This document shows positions 1 to 11,690 of a stretch of DNA of 64,000 nucleotides, one piece after another. The position numbers and the translations under genes are program-made. The notes beneath the pieces were generated by a model that saw only the letters and a program-made list of their open reading frames with translations, did no database searches and was not told where the DNA came from. Location of the stretch: positions 47,597,962-47,661,961 of the forward strand of contig OY720349.1 in assembly GCA_963082975.1 (NCBI GenBank). The letters run 5' to 3'. Source of the DNA: Labia minor (lineage: Eukaryota; Arthropoda; Insecta; Dermaptera; Spongiphoridae). Positions within the stretch are counted from its first letter, which is position 1. Each line of letters begins with the position of its first letter.

Positions 1-1240
1 CCTCCTCTTCCAGCCCAATTCATTTACCCACCCATGTTGCATATGGCATCTAAATTTCTTAAAACTCCGTTTTTTTAATTTAAAATAGAAGGAGAGAAAG
101 AGTTTTAAATTATATTCGAATAGTCTATATATTCTATATATCAGTATTTTTTTTCTGAATTTAATAGCAAGTTGATTTTAAAAATTTTCCATTCTTAATG
201 CATATGATTGATTACATGTGTTAAAATTTAAAAAAATTCAAATATTCTAATTTTTATATTTATATATACAATTTAATATTATTTTTTATTAATATCATAT
301 CAAAAAAAGAGAATTTATTAAAAATTAAAAATAAAAAAAGAAGCCTATTAATAAAAAATTGAATGGTGATTTAAATATTTTATTAAATTAATTAAAATGA
401 GACCTTTTAGAATAAATTATTTAATTGAAATGATATTTAAATATAAGAATTTAAAAAAATATTATATTCTTTGTTTGGCAATTGTTATTTAATTATGTGC
501 AACATGATTCGACTTGCACAGAGCATCGTTATTTTTTATTAATATCACATAATAAAAATGAATCTTTTAAACATAATAAATAAAAAAGACATTTTAATAA
601 ATTTAAAAAATATACCCAATTTAAAAATGTCAAAAATTTAAAACAACTTTATATCATCATATTTTAATTTTTATATAATATATATATATATTTAGTAATT
701 AATAATAGAGTAATTAAATTAAAATAAAAAACAAAGATAATATAATTCAGTCATTTTAATTCAGGTTAAATAATATTTTTTTTTATTATTCAATGATAAA
801 ATTTATATATTATTATATATATATTATAGAAAAGAAGAAATATTCAATTAAATAAAAAATAATTTAAGATAAAAATATGATCTAATAAATATTTTAATTA
901 AATTGCGAACTTTTAGAATAAATTATTTAATTGAATTGATATTTGTATATTAGAATTTAAAATAAAAAGGGAAATATTATAATAATTCTTCGATTGGGAA
1001 TCTCTATGATAATTCATTGTTTGAAATGATTCCGCTAGGCCGACAGTGAGCCGCGAGCTGCTCTTGAATGAACAACACGGAGAATTATATAAACTTTAAA
1101 AAATTAATTTCTGCGGTTATTGATAAGATATTAATAAAATTTATAGCCTATGTTACTCTAGAGGTATATAAGAATATTGTGATGTAATTTCAAAGAAATC
1201 GGTTCAGCCAATTCTGAGTCTATAAAATAGTAATTTTCCG

Positions 1241-1303
<63 letters not shown>

Positions 1304-1420
1304 GTGAAAAATTCTAAAGTCACTTTTGGATTCTAGAGGTCATGAAACGCGAAGATATGCAAAAATTTTTAAATTCTGAGCAATGTGCAGACAAAAACCT
1401 TTTTTTATATATATAGATTT
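1..1420 (+). repeat. family B repeat copy 1 with (GACA)n core
   Basis: Nearly identical to 22697-24118. AT-rich 5' part (1-960), then a conserved segment with GCCGACAGTGAGCCGCGAGC, then a (GACA)n tract at 1241-1303 (about 15 units), then a 3' segment ending in TTTTTTTATATATATAGAT. Internally the AGAATAAATTATTTAATTGA module occurs twice (about 410 and 916), a decayed internal duplication. No transposase ORF. The left end coincides with the window edge, so the true extent is unknown. Structurally it resembles dipteran mini-me/Helentron-type elements with (GTCY)n cores; that class is inference. Confidence 0.75.
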
Positions 1421-1524
1421 TATGAAGTCAAAATAATTTTTAAAACGTCAATTAAAATGACTAAATTATATTATTTTTGTTTCAATTATTAATTACAACT
1501 ATATTTTAAGTGCAAAAATGATTT

Positions 1525-2168
1525 CTTACATATATATTATAAATAAAATAAAATTAAAAATATTTATGTTATATCCATTTCTGTTTTTTATTACATTAGT
1601 TATATTAAAATTATTTGAAATTGTTTCTGTAGCTGGAAATTAATTTACTTCAAACCGTCGGTCGGTTCGGACTTGGCCACAGGTCAATTTATTTAATTTA
1701 ATTTTATTTATAATATATATATGTAAAAGACCAGGCTGTGACGTCATGAATGGCTGGATGACGTCATATAATTTTAAATTAAGAAAAAACTAATAAAGAT
1801 GATTTTTCTCGAGGATAAAACCAATAAAAAGTGCATGATTCGTGGTGATATATAAAAAAATCTCCTCATGTGAAATTTGGTGTGAAAATAACCCTTCCCT
1901 TCCTATACTACCACTTCCGGCTTCCCCATTTGCACCAAAAGTTGATCAATTCATCATACTGATGCATTAAGTAAATATACCAAATTTCATCAAAATCCGT
2001 TGAGCCGTTCAAGCTGTACACATCTATACGGACGGACGGGCGGACAGACAATAAGCTAAAAATACTTTTTTTCTGTTAAGAAAATGCATGATTCGTGGAG
2101 ATATGTAAAAGTTTCCACGTGAAATTTGGTGTGAAAACAATACCTCCCTTACTATCGTCGGTCGGTAA
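1525..2168 (+). repeat. family A repeat copy 1, head segment inverted
   Basis: The body (about 1700-2168) is plus-strand family A: GACCAGGCTGTGACGTCATG, two GTGAAATTTGGTGTGAAAA modules, a short (GACG/GACA) core at 2031-2049 and the 3' end CGTCGGTCGGTAA. The 5' terminal segment (1525-1698) is in reverse orientation, ending in GGCCACAGGTCAA. The copy is thus a head-to-head chimera. Confidence 0.75.
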
Positions 2169-2581
2169 TAATTCAGAATTAAATTCTAAGGGCATTGAAA
2201 AAGTTTCGTTTTTACGATAATGGTACATTTGACTAAACAATTATGAATAGTTTTCAATTCCTACATTTATCCAATTAATTTGCATAAGTGTTACTCTTTG
2301 CCAAGTATTTAATTAATTTAAATAGTCTAAATTAGTTGAGAGTGAAAAAGAGAAAATAGGGAGAAGAAGTTGTAGAAGCATGCAAGTAAATGCTCAACAG
2401 TCATCAGAATTAACCACTTTCGTTAACTATTTGCATATTATATCGTTAAAAACATGCCTTATCATCAATATCTGTTTCTACCTCCTATTTAATTAATTTT
2501 ATATAAAATAAATTGAAAAGTTACTAAATTTAGACCGTTTTTCAGCAATTTAGTTCAATGTATTAGAAGGACAGTTTATAA

Positions 2582-2880
2582 CAGGGCTTCTTAAACTTTT
2601 TTATATAGCGACCCCCTTCAAGCTTAGGAAATTTTAAACGACCCCCTCCTCCATATAATGAAATATATATTAACCGTAGATGTAGATGTAATATCGTACT
2701 ATTTTACAATGTAAATAAAATAAGGATTAAAGAATACATACCCATTCATTTCACATATATATAATTTAATAATTTTAAAATTTTATTTATAATGATTCAA
2801 AAGTATCAGATCTTTGCGACCCCCTTGCAGTAGTCTCGCGACCCCCCTGGGGGTCGCGACCCACAGTTTAAGAAGCCCTG
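2582..2880. mobile_element. hAT-type MITE with 8-bp target duplication
   Basis: Terminal inverted repeats start CAGGGCTTCTTAAACTTTTT and end (rc) CAGGGCTTCTTAAACTGTGG. Subterminal GCGACCCCC motifs repeat inside. It is flanked on both sides by the exact 8-bp duplication GTTTATAA (2574-2581 and 2881-2888), diagnostic for hAT superfamily insertion. At 299 bp with no ORF it is non-autonomous. The perfect duplication indicates a fairly young insertion. Confidence 0.9.
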
Positions 2881-2888
2881 GTTTATAA

Positions 2889-4108
2889 TATAAGGTCTAA
2901 ATTCATTTGAATGTATATATATATATTTATATATACATGTATATAATATAGATATCTAGATAAATAATTTGCATATGAATCGTAACATTTTCTCTCTTAG
3001 TTGATTGTTTTATAATGTTTTATAAGTAAATAGTAAATAATATTATTTTAAAATAAATTAACAAATTTTATTATAAAAAATACTTTATATTTGTATCATA
3101 TTAAAAAATTTAATATAAACTCATACCACAACTATAAAAAATTTGGATTCATTAATATTTAAATCAACTGAATATTTATTGGTTAAAAGTATCAATGAAA
3201 ATAAATTTTACTGCATTATTTTCAAATTTTGATAGGAAACATCTTGACTATGCAAACACATTATGAAAGCCAGCTTTTAAAACATAAATGAAACCCTGTC
3301 AACACTTTATTGTTAAAGAGTCCTACTTCTCATTATCATTAATAACGTGATTAGTATCGTTTGCAACAGTTGGTCAAATTGGCTTCTATTCAATAATAAC
3401 AAAAATACATTCATTCAAGTGCTTTCCATTCTTTTCTCCCGATCTTTATTTCCATTTGAACAACAAAAGATATTCTATTAAGGTAATAAATTATTTTTAC
3501 TTACGTATCTATCGAGTATTCTATCACCATAGATTTATAGATAATGGATTTTCAAATATATATATATATTTTCTTTAATTCTCATGAATTTTGATTTTGT
3601 AATATAAAATATATTTTTCCATTGAATAATTTCGTTGGACTGAAAGCACGAGGTTAAAAACAAATTACATGGAGCCAAGAGAGGTGCTTAAGTCCCTTGA
3701 GCCCATGTTCATATATATATACTATATACTATATTTATATTTATTTATTTATTTATATAATATATGTGTAAATATAAATATTTTAATTAAATAGAAAAAT
3801 TCCATTTGATTTTATAATTAGTTAATTAACAAGGGTATTGACAAAATATAATATATCATTATGTAAATTTAAATAAAAAAATAAATTTATGTATGTATAT
3901 TTAAAAAATTATAGAATTAGTTTTATTTTAAATAAATATTATAAAATTTTAATGATTAAATACACAGGTAGTTTAGAAATTATATTAATTATTCTAATCA
4001 TTAATTCATACGTATACATGTTATATTCCTGAGAATTTAATAATGCAATTTTCTCAACTTTATTAAAAATAAAACTGATAATTTGTTCTATCATCGAAAT
4101 ATTCGGAT

Positions 4109-4147
<39 letters not shown>

Positions 4148-4159
4148 GTGTATATTCTA
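2889..4159. other. AT-rich stretch without gene
   Basis: Read on both strands: (TA)n-rich, no ORF above 60 codons, no repeat ends recognised. GAAAGCACGAGG and GGAGCCAAGAGAGGTGCTTA near 3640-3700 are slightly less AT-rich. Confidence 0.6.
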
Positions 4160-5210
4160 AAATTTTTCTATAGTTCCTGGTTCACCAAGCCGCCGCTCGG
4201 TCATTAAAAAAATTATTCCTTATTATCGGGTTTGTGATTGGTAATATTAATAAATGCGTTGAAGCGTTTATAATGATAATCTTCTTTTCTATTATTCTAA
4301 TCTTATAATTTCACTTTTGTCTCTATTTATACATAGATAACTATCAATTAATTTATTTGTTTTAATTATTTAGGAATAAAACATTTAAAATGAATTTATT
4401 AAAAGCTGTGCGCCACAGACTATCTTTGCTGTGCGCTATTCATTTGAGACTCTTTTCTCTCCATTTATTCATACATGTTCAACACAATTGATAAACAAAA
4501 TTATTCATATGTATATTTTTTTCTTTTTATTTATAATAATCAAATATCATTTAAATTATTTAATTAATTTATTGTAAAAGTTGTCACTTTAATTAAAATA
4601 ATTTAATTTTATTAGATCAGATTTATTCAACTATTTAGTGAAATTAAATATTCTTTAATTATCATTTTCAATGAATATTAATTAAAGAAAGAAATAGTTT
4701 TTAAAATAGAAATAACATATTAAAAATTTACAAGACTAATAAGATACATTTTAGATTAATAAATAAATTTTAAACTACCAAGCCGTATAATTTAAAAGAA
4801 CATAAATTAAAACAAAAATAGTTATAAAACATACAGCTCTTAAACATACATATTAATGCACTGAAATACTGAAAAACATGGGCTGTGGATATAAGATAAT
4901 ACATATTTCGTAATTTGATTACAAAATATTATTAAAATAAATATTTTTAATTTTATTTCATTTATAATATTTTGTATTTAAGGAAGCCCTGACTGGTGGG
5001 GTTGACGTCATTTAAATTTACTATTTTAAATTTAAAAAAACTAACGTGGTAGAAATCAATACAGTTCAATTTTTCGTAATAAAAATTATTTAAGGTGTGA
5101 ATTTCAAATATTATAGCGGTTTAATATTTCAAAAATACAAATACATATATTTAAATATACAATTTTTGCTAGTATAATAAGATAAGATATTTAATGATTA
5201 ATATTGCCTG
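4160..5210 (+). repeat. dispersed AT-rich repeat (family G), short copy
   Basis: The left part (CACCAAGCCGCCGCTCGGTC, then GTTTGTGATTGGTAATATTAA) resembles 20215-20300. AATGAATATTAATTAAAGAA near 4672 recurs at 24938. The right end (TTGCTAGTATAATAAGATAA) resembles 25600-25625. The 20.2-25.6 kb copy appears to be the same family swollen by later insertions. No ORF; class unknown. Confidence 0.45.
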
Positions 5211-6117
5211 TTCATATAAATAACATTTTTTTTATAACCAAATAATTTTCAAAAGCCTTACTTTCCTATATTTTGCTTTGTTTTTATTTTGAATTGGTTG
5301 AATAAATTTTCAAACGAACTTCTTAATGATTCAATTAAAATATATAAATATATTTTATATATTTACTTTTGTATTTTAGGTGAATTGCTTCACACAAAGT
5401 TACAAAACAAATAAATATTCCATCTTGTTAACAGTTTGGCCTGGGGAAAGAAATTCATAATGCACAACACCATTAATTGTTTATTTTACAATCTCTCTTG
5501 CCAAAGCATATAAAGAAACTATAAAAAAAATTCCATACCCATTTATATGAAAATAATTTCAATCACTCATTGCATGTTTTTTAATATTCGAATAAAATAT
5601 TGTATCAAAATTTCAAAGTTAACACTGGATTACTTTCAGAGAAATCATTTGAATAACAAACAAACATTCCATTTTTATTTATATAGATTAATTTTTAAAC
5701 AAAATCGTTATTATAAATGTTAAGCAAAATGTACACATTAATTAATTTTTAATTTTCAATTTGAAAACAAAAATATATGGTAAAGTGGGTGTGTTTGAAA
5801 CGGGTAACATTTAACATAGAAAATTACAAGATCGTTGGGCACACATTTTTCAAGTGATAAAAGAATTGTGAAGGTTCCCCCTAAAGAGGGAATCGAGCAG
5901 ATGCCAAATTCACCTCCATCATGAGATCAAAGAAGAGCTTAATCAAAGTATTTGGATTCATGAGTCGTATGCTTTCTTAAGCCCAAAGAAAAGATAAAGA
6001 GAAATCCCGGTGTATTTTTCCAACAAAATACAAAGAATTTCTGAAAGATTAAATTAATTAAACAACTTTGGAATATGTTTATGACTTTGCTGTTCATCTG
6101 TAGATTAAATGCAGCTT

Positions 6118-6156
<39 letters not shown>

Positions 6157-6425
6157 TCTTACAAACACATTTAATTTTCAGACTAGGTTTAAATCAAATA
6201 ATAAATTATCCATGTTATGATATTTTCAAAACTTTTAATATTATTCTCAAATAAAATATCAATTATAAATAGTATAATTTTAATAATAAAAATTTTATTG
6301 GAGAATTTTAAAATATATGAATAAAAATTTTTAATATCAATTTCATAGCTCAACAATAAGTATTGATTTTACAAGAATGATGCATTTTTGGGGTTTTTGT
6401 TCACTATTTTTATATGGTTTATATA
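5211..6425. other. AT-rich stretch without gene
   Basis: Nothing recognised apart from the (TA)n tract. 5860-6010 (GTTCCCCCTAAAGAGGGAAT) is a little GC-richer, with stops in all frames. Confidence 0.6.
6121..6151. repeat. (TA)n microsatellite
   Basis: About 15 uninterrupted dinucleotide units. Similar tracts lie at 4112-4145, 9133-9158, 11657-11686, 13100-13128, 42041-42061, 43732-43752 and 61729-61749. Confidence 0.95.
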
Positions 6426-7387
6426 TTACGTTGTCCGGAAAGTCATTTCGTTTTTTCCGCCAGATGATTTAATTATATTTTTTTAATCACAACTATAATA
6501 TGCCGCATAATCATATGTTTGAAGAGCTGATATTAGTAATGCTTATGTGTGAAAAAGTTCAATTGAATCAACGCAATAGTATTATTGTTGGTGCTCTTTT
6601 AAATATGAGAATAATAAACGGTATTTTAGTCACATTTGACTTTTTTCCTATAGAAAAGGGTAAAAAAAGCTGTTTAAGCCAGAAGGAAATTAAAAGATGT
6701 GTATGAAGTAGATGTTTTGACATTACGCCATTGCCAAAACTGGTTTATAAAATTTATATTCGACAATTTTGATGTCGAAGATCAGTGGCGGAATAAGTTG
6801 ATTGGGGGCCCCGGGCGTTAAAATTGAAATGGGCCCTCTGCTATTTACAATTATAATTGAAAGACAAATTTTGTTTATATTATAATTTAGGCTGTGTTTT
6901 ATACTTACATATATAGTATAAAATACATAATTTTTACTGTGGTCGCCGAGACCCAAAATTGATTATTTTTTCTTAAGTTAGTCGGGGTTCAAACACGACG
7001 GAATAAAGATCTGTTGTTCAATAAAGATCTGTATATCAAGAATAACTTGTTTTATTTAAACTCCGATTATCCATAAACTCAGTTTTTTTTAAATTTAAAC
7101 AGTTTTTTTAAATTTTTTTAAGGAAATACTTTTATTTAGGTTTCGGTGAGCCCCTCGGGCGGCCGCCCGGCGTTTAATCCGCCTCTGTCGAAGATACACC
7201 TCGTACTGGAAGGCCGGTTGAAGCTGATAAAGACAGGAATTGGTTGATTTTCTGGACGGTAAAACCTTTGCTTAAAATGAAAAGGTTAAAAAATCATCTG
7301 GATCAGTTTTTTATCAGCAAATTCATTATAAGAAAATTTTCTTTGAGTTTTACAAAAAAAAACGAAATTACTTTTAGTACAACATAA
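6426..7387 (+). mobile_element. mariner-family element, internally deleted, with nested MITE
   Basis: TA duplications (6424-6425 and 7388-7389) flank inverted ends TTACGTTGTCCGGAAAGT and TTATGTTGTACTAAAAGT (rc of right end), both continuing into ATTTCGTTTTTT. The interior keeps transposase N-terminal remnants: frames give HCQNWFIKF and, after the nested MITE, TPRTGRPVEADKD, both typical of the mariner helix-turn-helix region. The DD34D catalytic domain is missing. Excluding the insertion and its duplicate, about 549 bp remain. Stops and frameshifts make it inactive. Confidence 0.85.
6783..7187. mobile_element. hAT-type MITE nested in mariner, 8-bp target duplication
   Basis: 405 bp with ends CAGTGGCGGAATAAG and CAGAGGCGGATTAAACGC (rc of right end). 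The mariner sequence TCGAAGAT is duplicated exactly on both sides (6775-6782 and 7188-7195). The subterminal regions are GC-rich (GGGGGCCCCGGGCG) and the interior is AT-rich. No ORF of note. Confidence 0.92.
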
Positions 7388-7494
7388 TATATGTATAATA
7401 AAATGAACAAAACAAAAGCGAAACAAAACAAAGTTACATATTTACATTTAGAGAAATTAAGGTGATTAATTAATAATTAATTAATACGTACTAT

Positions 7495-7640
7495 TTTGAG
7501 CTGGACAGTACCATTATTTTCGTCTTTACCATTGTGTTAATAAAAATGTGCATTTCGTACCGTTTTTGTCACAAGACAATAGAGATAACCTAATATGTGT
7601 TTGTGTATGGTTACAATAGACTCTTAAATCTTAGAACTAG
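7495..7640 (+). repeat. fragment of the AGGGTGACC-type repeat interior
   Basis: GTCTTTACCATTGTGTTAAT, AAAAATGTGCATTTCGTACC and CGTTTTTGTCACAAGACAAT parallel 17505-17565 in order and spacing. Neither terminus is present. It is a decayed copy. Confidence 0.45.
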
Positions 7641-8009
7641 AGGACATTTTATTTAATATTTTTTTTATATTTTTTAATTGACTTGATTAATAATAAGAAT
7701 GATTATTTTAATATATGATAATAGAAATGTTTTAAAGTAAAGATGAGAATTTTCAATTTTGAAACATGACTAAAGTTTCGAAATGGTGACAGAAGACATT
7801 TTCATTGAAAGTTGATTGTCTCTTTATGGAGATAATAAAACCTGGCTCTTTAATTAAGAAAGTTTAAAAAAAAAATCTAGAGATGTTTAAATAGAGTCGG
7901 TTTATTCTTGGAATAAATATGAATGAATATAATTTCTAGATAAATTTAATTGAAACCGATTATTTTAGCGAATGGGTTCAATGAAATTATTTTGAAATCA
8001 GTTGGATCT

Positions 8010-8300
8010 CGAGGAAGCAAAAAAAAACCCCTCTTTTTCACTAGTATTCAATATGTGTCGAGACGGAGGGAGGTCGAGTTGTTTTTTCTTGGGTTTTTGC
8101 AATTGACCATGAGCAGAATAAGCGGAGCCAGATCCCGGGCTGCTGCGTTGTTGCCATAGAGACGGTCCAGGTGGATCGACATCGGGGCCCACCCTTGCCA
8201 GACAAACAATAGGCAAGACATTTAGAGGGGGGACACCTTGTCAGAAACGTCATCAGGTCATCATTTCATTTGTCCCGAAGGAAACTATTACGAATACTAA
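8010..8300. promoter_or_regulatory. GC-rich island with perfect RFX X-box
   Basis: About 290 bases of near-balanced composition in AT-rich flanks, with no match to any repeat family of the window. GTTGCCATAGAGAC at 8150-8163 fits the X-box consensus (RYYNYY-AT-RRNRAC) bound by RFX-type factors. In invertebrates such boxes usually lie just upstream of ciliary genes. The island reads through with stops spaced enough for 60-70-codon ORFs in several frames, but none shows a recognisable domain or a clean pair of splice sites. It could be an enhancer, a promoter or an exon of an unknown gene. Confidence 0.35.
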
Positions 8301-8438
8301 ATAATTTGCATACCCCTTGAGATTAAAATAAGAAAATTACTATATATTCAAACGCTGACATTCTATTTGAAAAATTCTCTCTATCATTTCTTAACAAGAT
8401 TAATAAATGTCTACTTTTTTGAAAAATTAACTTAATCA

Positions 8439-9105
8439 TTTTTACCGACCGACGATAGTAAGGGAGGTATTGTTTTCACACCAAATTTCACATGTGGAGA
8501 TTTTTACATATCTCCACGAATCATGCATTTTCTAAACAGAAAAAAGTATTTTTAGCATGATGTCTGTCCGTCCGTCTGTCCGTCTGTCCGTCTGTCCGTC
8601 TGTCCGTCCGTATAGATGTGTACAGCCTGAACGGCTTAACCGATTTTGATGAAATTTGGTATATTTACTTAATGCATCAGTGGGATGAATTGATCAACTT
8701 TTGGTGCAAATCCGGAAACCGGAAGTAGTAGTATTAGCGATCGACGATAGGAAGGGAAGGGTTATTTTCACACCAAATTTCACATGAGGAGATTTTTTTA
8801 TATATCACCACGAATCATGCACTTTTTATTGGTTTTATCCTCGAGAAAAATCATCTTTATTAGTTTTTTCTTAATTTAAAATTATATGACGTCATCCAGC
8901 CATTCATGACGTCACAGCCTGGTCTTGCATATATATTATAAATAAAATAAAATTAAAAATGTTTATATTTATTATTTATGTATGCCTATCTGTTTTTTAT
9001 TACATTAATAGATATATTAAAATTATTTGAAATTGTTTCTGTAGCTGCTAATTAATTTACTTCAAACCGTCGGTCGGTTCGGACCTGGCCACAGGTCAAC
9101 TTATT
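8439..9105 (-). repeat. family A repeat copy 2, full length
   Basis: Minus-strand copy from the rc of the 3' end (TTTTTACCGACCGACGATAG) to the rc of the 5' end (GGCCACAGGTCAACTT). The core reads (GTCY)n at about 8563-8612. No coding capacity; the ORFs across it differ between copies. About 665 bases. Confidence 0.85.
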
Positions 9106-9212
9106 TTATTTTATGTAAAGATCATTTTTCAAATATATATATATATATATATATATACCATTTTTCACTTATATATAACAATGGATTTTTTTTTATAAAA
9201 ATAAAATGTTTA

Positions 9213-9595
9213 TTGTTTAGTAAAATTTTAATAATTTTAGAAAATTGTTTACCATGGGGGCTTCTCCCCTTCCCAATCAGGTTGTGCTTTTTATAATCCC
9301 TCTTCTTATTAATTTTCTTATTTTTAAATAATATTTAATTTATACGTTATTGTTTTTTTGTTCATTTTAAAAATAATTAATTTAAAATAATAAATAATGT
9401 TTTTATTATTTAATAAAATTTTAGTAATTTTAGAAAATTGTTTACCATAGGGGCTTACCCTCTTCCCATTCAGGTTGTGCTTTTTATAATCCCTCTTCTG
9501 TTATTAATTTTCTTATTTTTAAATAATATTTAATTTATACGTTATTGTTTTTTTTTTTGTTCATTTTAAAAATAATTAATTTAAAATAATTTTAT
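9213..9595. repeat. tandem duplication, two units of about 190 bp
   Basis: Two head-to-tail copies containing AGAAAATTGTTTACCATGGG (first copy near 9240) and the ACCATAGGGG version (near 9442), each followed by CAGGTTGTGCTTTTTATAAT and a long AT stretch to TAATTTAAAATAAT. Identity is high, with small indels in T runs. No ORF or recognised element. Confidence 0.85.
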
Positions 9596-9599
9596 TAAG

Positions 9600-10588
9600 A
9601 AATTAAAATAATTGAAATTCTTATATTTTTCAATACATATATTCGTGTGTAGGAGTATTTTGAAAGTAATTCCCATTGGAATTTTTTTTTTATTGAATAA
9701 ATATTATATATTAATGAATTAGATATGAATATATGCAAAAAGTGGAAATATAAAACATTTTCTTCTATTATTGTATAAGTCTATTGTTTTCTCTCACGCA
9801 CGAAGGAAGAATGGAGAAGTTTGGAATTCATTTAAGAAGAAATTACATTCAAGAAAAAACATCAGTCAATTTCAAATAAGAATTTAAATAAATTAAGTTT
9901 ATTTTTTATAAAAAAATAATATATCACACATACGTGTATAATTTTAATAACACGATATGTAAGAAAATATAAAATATATATATATAAATAGAATTTTGAG
10001 TAATATAGGTTCATTTATAAACCTTAAATTAACATTTAACAACCATATAATTAAATTCGTATCTGAAACAACACTAAATTAAACTTAAAATTTAAATTCA
10101 TCATCTATCAAAACACAAACATACTTAATTTAATTAAATGTTTCATAATACATTTGCTATCTCAATTAGTGTTTCTCAAACTTCGCTCCTTTCCTTTGTC
10201 AAATAATGATACTTTGGGGTACTATATAGGATCATGTTTGCAAATGTCAAGAGAGAATTCATTTTGTCAATCAAAAGAGATGTGTCAGGAGGCCTTCGTC
10301 GTTTCTTTTATTTAATTGCATTTTCGAACAAAATACATTTGTTATTATGTTAGGAGAACAAGAGACTAAAAATAAATGGGAAATTCTTGAATAATTTACA
10401 GCTTGCTGATCATATTATTCAAATAACATCATCCAAAGGTCAACTATTAGATATGATTTACTCATATTATTTATTTCCGTTTAATATAAATATATTGTCA
10501 TGATTTAGTAAGTAACTCTCATCTCTATAAGATAAATACTTTTTTTTTCAAATAACCTGATATTTATTTTGAGAATAAATTTATTTTA
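9600..10588. other. AT-rich stretch without gene
   Basis: No ORF, repeat terminus or RNA gene found. Confidence 0.6.
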
Positions 10589-10601
10589 TAAATAATTATT
10601 A

Positions 10602-10730
10602 TTATGGCTAGACCCTGATTATCACTCAGAGCTTTAAAAATAAATTATTAATTATTAAATTCCCCTAAGCCCGAATTCGAGTCTTCAGTGTGGTAGACTG
10701 TCATGCTAACCACTAAACTACTGAAGAGTC
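10602..10730 (-). mobile_element. short tRNA-derived SINE with 13-bp target duplication
   Basis: Flanked by the exact 13-bp duplication TAAATAATTATTA (10589-10601 and 10731-10743). On the minus strand it starts with a tRNA-like head: A-box-like TAGTTTAGTGGTTAGCATG and B-box-like ACTCGAATTC. About 50 bases of AT-rich body follow, then GGGTCTAGCCATAATAAT, ending in an (AAT)-type tail. At 129 bp it is very short for a SINE. TTCAGT and ACTGAA of the head can pair in a hairpin. A GACCCTGATTATTA fragment of the same family lies at about 26469. Confidence 0.8.
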
Positions 10731-10743
10731 TAAATAATTATTA

Positions 10744-11654
10744 AATCATTAATAAGATTTTATTGACATTTATTTTACTATGAAATGTATTTATTTATCT
10801 ACCAGTCCCGTGTTATTATCAGTAAATTATAAATGCGAAAACTTTCTATTACGATATTGATAAAGTTTGATTTATTATCTAAAGTATTCAAATGAAAATA
10901 GAAAATCTGCTGAGATGAGGTTTTCAAAATTATTTCTCAAATAACATGTGGCAGTTATATTAATGTGGTTAAATACATATTTATATTCTTAATGGAATGA
11001 AAATCATTAAAATTATCCAAAATAAAACTAAAAATTGAGAGAGATGGGGAAAAATTGAAAAGCTTCAACTTGGGGTGTAAGTGTGGTGGAGAGCTGTGGT
11101 AATGTCTATGATTATTATAGACTCAAAGTGTTATCTTTATATATTACCTTTCTATCATACACGATCGAGTTTTTATCTTAGGGGATATCCTAATCAATTT
11201 TAAAAGATGAAATTCAAATAATAATAAGAACCATCTATTATTTAAATAATTTCCAAAATATTTAATAAGCATGATTATAAATATAGTATGGCACACTCAC
11301 CCCCCCCCAAAAAAAAAAATATTGAATATTAACGCTTTTTGTAATCTCATTTAGTCATCAAACTTTGAAATTATTAGTATATTTATGTATGTTATAAATA
11401 TTCCAATAATGATAAAATATATCATGCTTATTGATTATAAATGGTTTTACAAAATGGTGTTACACAAATGAAAAAAAAAAATGATAAATCAACATTAAAA
11501 ATAAATTATAAAAGAAAAATTATATTTTATTTTAATAAATAAAGAATGGTTTTTGTCAAAAATAAATCTATGTTAAAGTTCAAACATAAATTTACGTGAG
11601 AAGAAACATCAAGAGAGAGTTAAGGGTTTTCTATATTAGATATACTCACACACG

Positions 11655-11690
<36 letters not shown>

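Noticed and set aside
1241..1303. Possible CRISPR-like or regularly spaced array
   Set aside because: A simple (GACA)n microsatellite with no spacers; the genome is eukaryotic.
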